Assembly: GCA_031271475.1 (NCBI GenBank)
Contig: JAISVP010000148.1
Span: 1 to 7,702, forward strand
Source: Oscillospiraceae bacterium
GTDB lineage: Bacteria; Bacillota; Clostridia; Oscillospirales; Ruminococcaceae
DNA length: 7,702 nt
Reading direction: 5' to 3'
Shown: piece after piece, positions 4,214-7,702 of the stretch
How the letters are laid out: each line of letters begins with the position of its first letter
How positions within the stretch are numbered: the stretch's first letter is position 1
The notes under the pieces: model-generated
The model's input: the letters and a program-made list of their open reading frames with translations, nothing else
Databases searched by the model: none
What the model was told of the DNA's origin: nothing
Made by a program: the position numbers and the translations under genes

Positions 4214-6736
4214 ATGAGAAGTAAACGGAAAACGTTCGCGGCATTATTCCTATCAGCGGTAATGTTAGCGGCACAGTCACTGCCCGTATTTGCGGCAGAC
4301 AGGCCAACGGTCATAGACGAACCCCCACAGGACGGCCGGAACCTTGCAGTAAGCTCGGCGTCGGCAAGTAAAGAGTACCCCGCAGAACAAAGCGTATTCC
4401 CCTATAACAGTCATTATTATTATGAATTCGGGTTCGGGAATACCTATGCAATAGACAGCTATGAGGAGCAGCTTGAATGGTACGAAAATATCTATGACGA
4501 CTATGAAGGTCTATTACTCCCAGTAGAGCCTCTTTGGTTCTGCACGCCTGAAGATTTTGAGGAAAACACCCTGCTTATAATTGAAATGAACGGCGGTTCG
4601 GGCACAGACAGATATACCGACGCTGTTCTGAAAAACGACGGCGGGAACTGGACTTTAAGCTATGGATTTGAGGGCGGCGTAACGGATGACATAGCATTCC
4701 ATGTGCTTACTGCACTTGTTCCGAAAGGTGAGTATAACGGAGAGCAAATCACAAGAGTGCCTGCTGAAACAGGAAAGGAGGAAGTTAAGGAATACCCGGC
4801 TCAGACCGCAAGAATAATGGGAGACTACTACCCAGATATGCCGCGGACAGCACAGGCCTTTGCAGCTGACAGCTATGAGGATATTCCGGATTATGCACTT
4901 AAGTATGTTGGAGAAGTCAATTTCGAGGACAACGTGCTTATGCTGGCATTTAAAGAATTTGGTTCCGGAAGCATTAAAATACAGAATCCTTATGTAAGAC
5001 GTGATGAATTCGGAGACTTTTCGGTTAACTACACCGCTTATTATCCGATAGTTGGCACTATGGACATGGCGACACACATTATATGGACGGAAGTGCCTAA
5101 AGAAGATTACAACGGCGGCGAAATAGCTGTTAACGAAACGCCTGTTTATGAAAATACAGTTAAGGAATACCCGGCTCAGACCGCAAGAATAATGGGAGCC
5201 TATTACCCAGATCTGCCGCGGATAGCACAGGCCTTTGCAGCTGACAGCTATGAGGATATTCCGGATTATGTACTTGAGTATGTTGGAGAAGTTAATTTCG
5301 AAGACAACGTGCTTATGATGGCATTTAAAGAATTTGGTTCCGGAAGCATTAAAATACAGAATCCTTATGTAAGACGTGATGAATTCGGAGACTTTTCGGT
5401 TAACTACACCGCTTATTATCCGATAAATGGCACTGCCGACATGGCGACACACATTATATGGGCGGAAGTGCCTAAAGAAGATTACAACGGCGGCGAAATA
5501 GCTGTTAACGAAACGCCTGTTTATGAAAATACATTTAAGGAATACCTTACGGTAACAGGGAAAGTAGTCGGCGGTACGGAAGAGTATAAAATACCCGGCG
5601 TTCGCGTAATTGACGGCTATGACGCATTACCCAACTGGGAAATTAAATGTAACGGTATCAATACAGAACCTTTTTCTTTGAAAGATTTGATTCCGCCCGA
5701 AACTTTCGAGAATAATATCGTTGTGCTTGCTGTTGTGGAATTCAATTCCGGGCCAAGTGAGATACTGGATCCTTACACAAGACGCGATCAGCTCGGCAAT
5801 TTTTCAATTGGCTACGATTATACCAAAGGCGAAGCTCTCGTAATGGAAACGCACGTCATATTTTCGGTAATCCCGAAAGAAGATTACAAAGGCGGCAAAA
5901 TAGCGGCGACTGTTTTTCCGGGAACTGTCAGATATGAGCAAGACGGGCATACTTTTGTTTACGAGCGCATTGAAAAAGGCGGCAGAGCAGTTAAAATTGT
6001 TTCGTTTGAACGTAAGGAAGAAAGCAGTACCGATGTGGTAATCCCGCGCAAAATTAACGGTCTCCCCGTGCTTGTAATCGGAGAAAGTGCGTTTTTGGGA
6101 CATAAAGATCTGACAAGTGTTGTAATCCCGTACGGCGTTACCGAGATACAATGGAGTGCTTTCCAAGGCTGTACAAACATAGAACGCATATCAATCCCGG
6201 AATCTGTTATAAAGATTGACCCGTTTGCGTTTGCGGAATGTTACGGCTTGACATCCGCGGCGTTCTTTAATCCCGATCCGAAGGATTACAGCCCCGAAAC
6301 ATTCGGCTATATTCCGGTACCGATTGATCCGAAAGTACCGATTGAAAGAGTACCGATTGATCTGAAAGTACCGATTGATTTGGATCTTATTTCTGAAATT
6401 CTTCCTGTTCCTACCCTTTCGTTAGATATTTATGTTCCCGAGAAAGCAGTTCAGACATATCAGGAACTGTTCTTTATTCAGACAGTCATTGCTTTGGAAG
6501 AAGATGAAATAATCGACTGGGCTAATTTAATATACGGCGATGTTGCGGGCGAAGGCGAACCGACGCTTGCAAGCGTTGTAACAATTGCAAAATACCTCGT
6601 AGATTCGGAAGGAACTAAACTGACGGCGACCCAAAAAGAAGCTGCAAAGGTTACCCATGACGGCAAAGACATAAATGTTAAGGACATTCTTACGTTAGTG
6701 CTTTTCCTCAACGGGAACATAGATACACTTGATTAA
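4214..6736 (+). CDS. Secreted multi-module protein: four ~125-aa repeats, BspA-type LRR_5 and degenerate dockerin-like tail
   Basis: This 840-residue protein starts with a clear signal peptide (MRSKRK, then a hydrophobic core, with likely cleavage after VFA near residue 28), so it is exported. An unrecognised module follows in four copies: a divergent one at about 52-190, near-identical copies at 191-315 and 316-440, and a divergent one at 441-565. All end with a pattern like FExN, GSGS, YxRRDxxGxFS, then VPKEDYxGGxI, best preserved in copies 2-4. Residues 573-690 are LRR_5 repeats of the BspA type (IGESAFLGHKDLTSVVIP, AFQGCTNIERISIP). A VPID-rich stretch lies near 702-724, followed by the typical LRR end IYVPEKAVQTY. 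Residues 774-840 (YGDVAGEGEP through VTHDGKDINVKDIL) look like a type I dockerin, but several calcium-binding positions are replaced. There is no LPXTG motif or C-terminal anchor. It is a single-gene transcript. Adhesion or glycan binding is plausible, but no catalytic domain is visible and the function is unproven. Confidence 0.88.
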   Translation: MRSKRKTFAALFLSAVMLAAQSLPVFAADRPTVIDEPPQDGRNLAVSSASASKEYPAEQSVFPYNSHYYYEFGFGNTYAIDSYEEQLEWYENIYDDYEGLLLPVEPLWFCTPEDFEENTLLIIEMNGGSGTDRYTDAVLKNDGGNWTLSYGFEGGVTDDIAFHVLTALVPKGEYNGEQITRVPAETGKEEVKEYPAQTARIMGDYYPDMPRTAQAFAADSYEDIPDYALKYVGEVNFEDNVLMLAFKEFGSGSIKIQNPYVRRDEFGDFSVNYTAYYPIVGTMDMATHIIWTEVPKEDYNGGEIAVNETPVYENTVKEYPAQTARIMGAYYPDLPRIAQAFAADSYEDIPDYVLEYVGEVNFEDNVLMMAFKEFGSGSIKIQNPYVRRDEFGDFSVNYTAYYPINGTADMATHIIWAEVPKEDYNGGEIAVNETPVYENTFKEYLTVTGKVVGGTEEYKIPGVRVIDGYDALPNWEIKCNGINTEPFSLKDLIPPETFENNIVVLAVVEFNSGPSEILDPYTRRDQLGNFSIGYDYTKGEALVMETHVIFSVIPKEDYKGGKIAATVFPGTVRYEQDGHTFVYERIEKGGRAVKIVSFERKEESSTDVVIPRKINGLPVLVIGESAFLGHKDLTSVVIPYGVTEIQWSAFQGCTNIERISIPESVIKIDPFAFAECYGLTSAAFFNPDPKDYSPETFGYIPVPIDPKVPIERVPIDLKVPIDLDLISEILPVPTLSLDIYVPEKAVQTYQELFFIQTVIALEEDEIIDWANLIYGDVAGEGEPTLASVVTIAKYLVDSEGTKLTATQKEAAKVTHDGKDINVKDILTLVLFLNGNIDTLD
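4784..5533 (+). repeat. Tandem 375-bp intragenic duplication
   Basis: 4784-5158 and 5159-5533 are head-to-tail copies of exactly 375 bp (125 codons). By my alignment they differ at 15 bases and 9 amino acids, with an uninterrupted identical run of 107 bases (4944-5050 against 5319-5425). The next module (from 5534) and the preceding one (before 4784) are far more diverged. The close pair therefore arose by recent duplication or has been homogenised by gene conversion. Confidence 0.97.
6317..6384 (+). repeat. Short VPID-encoding repeat within the LRR protein
   Basis: GTACCGATTGA occurs at 6317, 6335, 6350 and 6368, with steps of 18, 15 and 18 bases. It encodes VPIDPK, VPIER, VPIDLK and VPIDLD. 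All steps are multiples of three, so the frame is kept. It probably forms an extended proline-containing linker and is a likely site for slippage-driven length change. Confidence 0.85.
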
Positions 6737-6740
6737 ACAC

Positions 6741-6781
6741 AAAAGAAAAGCGGTTAAGAAATTAACCGCTTTTCTTTTTTT
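6741..6781. terminator. Bidirectional intrinsic terminator with a GAAA loop
   Basis: AAAAGAAAAGCGGTTAA (6741-6757) is exactly complementary to 6762-6778 around the loop GAAA. The T-rich end (TTTTCTTTTTTT) follows the GC-containing stem on the plus strand, and the matching A-tract provides a U-run on the minus strand. It begins four bases after the stop of the secreted protein and lies just past the stop of the converging CNNM/CorC gene, so it serves both. Confidence 0.95.
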
Positions 6782-6787
6782 AAGGTT

Positions 6788-7702
6788 TCATGAAAGTAAG
6801 GTTAAATACACCTTCCGCACAGTATTGTCAGCAATAGACAGAACACGTATATTAAACAGATCCTCATAAACGAGTTCCTCGTTTTCTTCCGGGATATGCC
6901 CGGCAAGTTCCGTAACGAACCCGCCCACGGTATTGCCAATACTTGGAACGGCATCCTCATCAAGTCCCAGTGTTTCAAGAAGCTCATCAAGTTCCAAATC
7001 GCCGGAAACTTCATATTCCTTATCCGATTTTTTCTGTATTTTCACAATAATCTCGTCATCCTCGTCATATATCTCCCCGAACAGTTCCTCCATAATATCT
7101 TCCATCGTAATAAGACCTTTAGTACCGCCGTGCTGGTCTTTTACAATCACCATATGGGTATTGGTTCTCTGCATTTCCACAAGAACCTGAGATACGGGCA
7201 TAAGTTCCGAAACATACTGAACTTTTTGTATAATGTCTCTGATATCCGTTTTATTTTCAAGAACAAACCGGAAGAAATCCTTTTGAGTTATAATACCCAA
7301 AATATTGTCAAGATTATTTTCATAAACAGGCATACGCGAATACATTTCCGTCAGAAACAGATTCTTAATGCTTTCAATATCCGCATTAACCTCCGCACCT
7401 ATAACATTGACACGCGGAACCAACGCCTTATCCGCCGTAATTTCGTCTAAATCCAAAGCGGAGCGTACAAGTTTCGATTCCTCATTTTCAAGCACACCCT
7501 CTTCACGGATTTCGTCAATAATGTATTTAAGTTCTTCTTCCGTAACGCTTGGGTGTTCATGTTCGGGATTTTTGTCGCCCCACAAGAGCATAACTTTTTT
7601 TATTCTGCCGAAAAAGAAAGTAATCGGGGTAAGCAGCAGAATAATCAGATACAGCGGTAAAGAGACCGCCATAGCGATTTTTTCGGGATTTAACACAGTA
7701 CC
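6788..7702 (-). CDS. CNNM/CorC (HlyC-type) membrane protein with CBS pair, N-terminus outside the window
   Basis: This is the C-terminal part of a UPF0053/CNNM family protein, integral membrane proteins linked to magnesium or other divalent-cation transport, sometimes annotated as hemolysin. The frame is open to the right edge; the GTG at 7696 is internal because the upstream codons continue the family segment into LNPEKIAMAV. Numbering from that GTG, residues 8-30 are the last hydrophobic helix of the DUF21/CNNM domain. A linker with EEELKYIIDE follows at 53-62. CBS domain 1 is at about 93-145 (SRMPVYENNLDNILGIITQKD) and CBS domain 2 at about 158-208 (HMVIVKDQHGGTKGLITMED). The CorC_HlyC associated domain is at about 218-300. 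CBS pairs in this family bind ATP or other nucleotides. The family is usually about 420-450 residues, so roughly a third is missing because of the window edge, not mutation. The ion and direction of transport cannot be inferred here. It shares a bidirectional terminator with the converging secreted protein. Confidence 0.93.
   Translation of the reverse strand, partial: GTVLNPEKIAMAVSLPLYLIILLLTPITFFFGRIKKVMLLWGDKNPEHEHPSVTEEELKYIIDEIREEGVLENEESKLVRSALDLDEITADKALVPRVNVIGAEVNADIESIKNLFLTEMYSRMPVYENNLDNILGIITQKDFFRFVLENKTDIRDIIQKVQYVSELMPVSQVLVEMQRTNTHMVIVKDQHGGTKGLITMEDIMEELFGEIYDEDDEIIVKIQKKSDKEYEVSGDLELDELLETLGLDEDAVPSIGNTVGGFVTELAGHIPEENEELVYEDLFNIRVLSIADNTVRKVYLTLLS

Noticed and set aside
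4655..5452. Long minus-strand open frame antisense to the secreted protein
   Set aside because: It mirrors the two duplicated modules, has a low-complexity cysteine- and isoleucine-rich translation with no domain, and opposes a strongly supported gene.
6896..7450. Plus-strand open frame antisense to the CNNM/CorC gene
   Set aside because: The translation is rich in Phe, Asn and His with no recognisable domain, while the minus strand encodes clear CBS and CorC domains across the same bases.

Overview
The window looks like chromosome of a low-GC Firmicute, most likely a gut Clostridia member (Oscillospiraceae/Ruminococcaceae or Lachnospiraceae type). The reasons are strong AGGAG-type ribosome binding sites, promoters that match the TTGACA-17-TATAAT consensus, TTG and GTG codons at plausible starts, and a secreted BspA-type leucine-rich-repeat protein with a dockerin-like tail. 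The taxon is inferred, not proven. The first 17 bases match the end of an Illumina adapter with one base missing, so the left edge is probably a metagenomic contig end.

Layout. (1) 18-401, plus strand: the C-terminal part of an aldose 1-epimerase family protein. (2) 402-729: a convergent intergenic stretch holding four imperfect copies of a 49-bp repeat and then a perfect 14-bp-stem palindrome. (3) 4021 down to 730, minus strand: a tight three-gene operon. It encodes a rifampin-phosphotransferase-like PEP-utilising protein, a dUTPase (dut) and an OGG1-type 8-oxoguanine DNA glycosylase (ogg), with 4-base stop/start overlaps at or next to each junction. (4) 4022-4213: a divergent promoter region with two near-perfect extended -10 promoters, a small palindrome over one -10, and a hairpin in the plus-strand leader. 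(5) 4214-6736, plus strand: an 840-residue secreted protein with a signal peptide, four copies of an unrecognised ~125-residue module (the middle two nearly identical), LRR_5 repeats, a VPID-rich insert and a degenerate dockerin-like C-terminus. (6) 6741-6781: a bidirectional terminator. (7) 7702 down to 6788, minus strand: the C-terminal two thirds of a CNNM/CorC (HlyC-type) membrane protein, cut by the window edge.

How the genes relate. The dUTPase keeps uracil out of DNA and the glycosylase removes oxidised guanine, so the last two operon genes share a theme of nucleotide-pool and DNA-base hygiene. The first gene has an intact phosphohistidine (swivelling) domain but an ATP-grasp half that has lost several expected catalytic residues, and its role is unknown. 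The secreted protein has its own promoter and terminator and is transcribed independently. I see no CRISPR array, phage, transposase, tRNA, rRNA or recognisable defence system. The points most worth a second look are the operon with its degenerate leading gene, the recently duplicated 375-bp module, and the intergenic repeat array.
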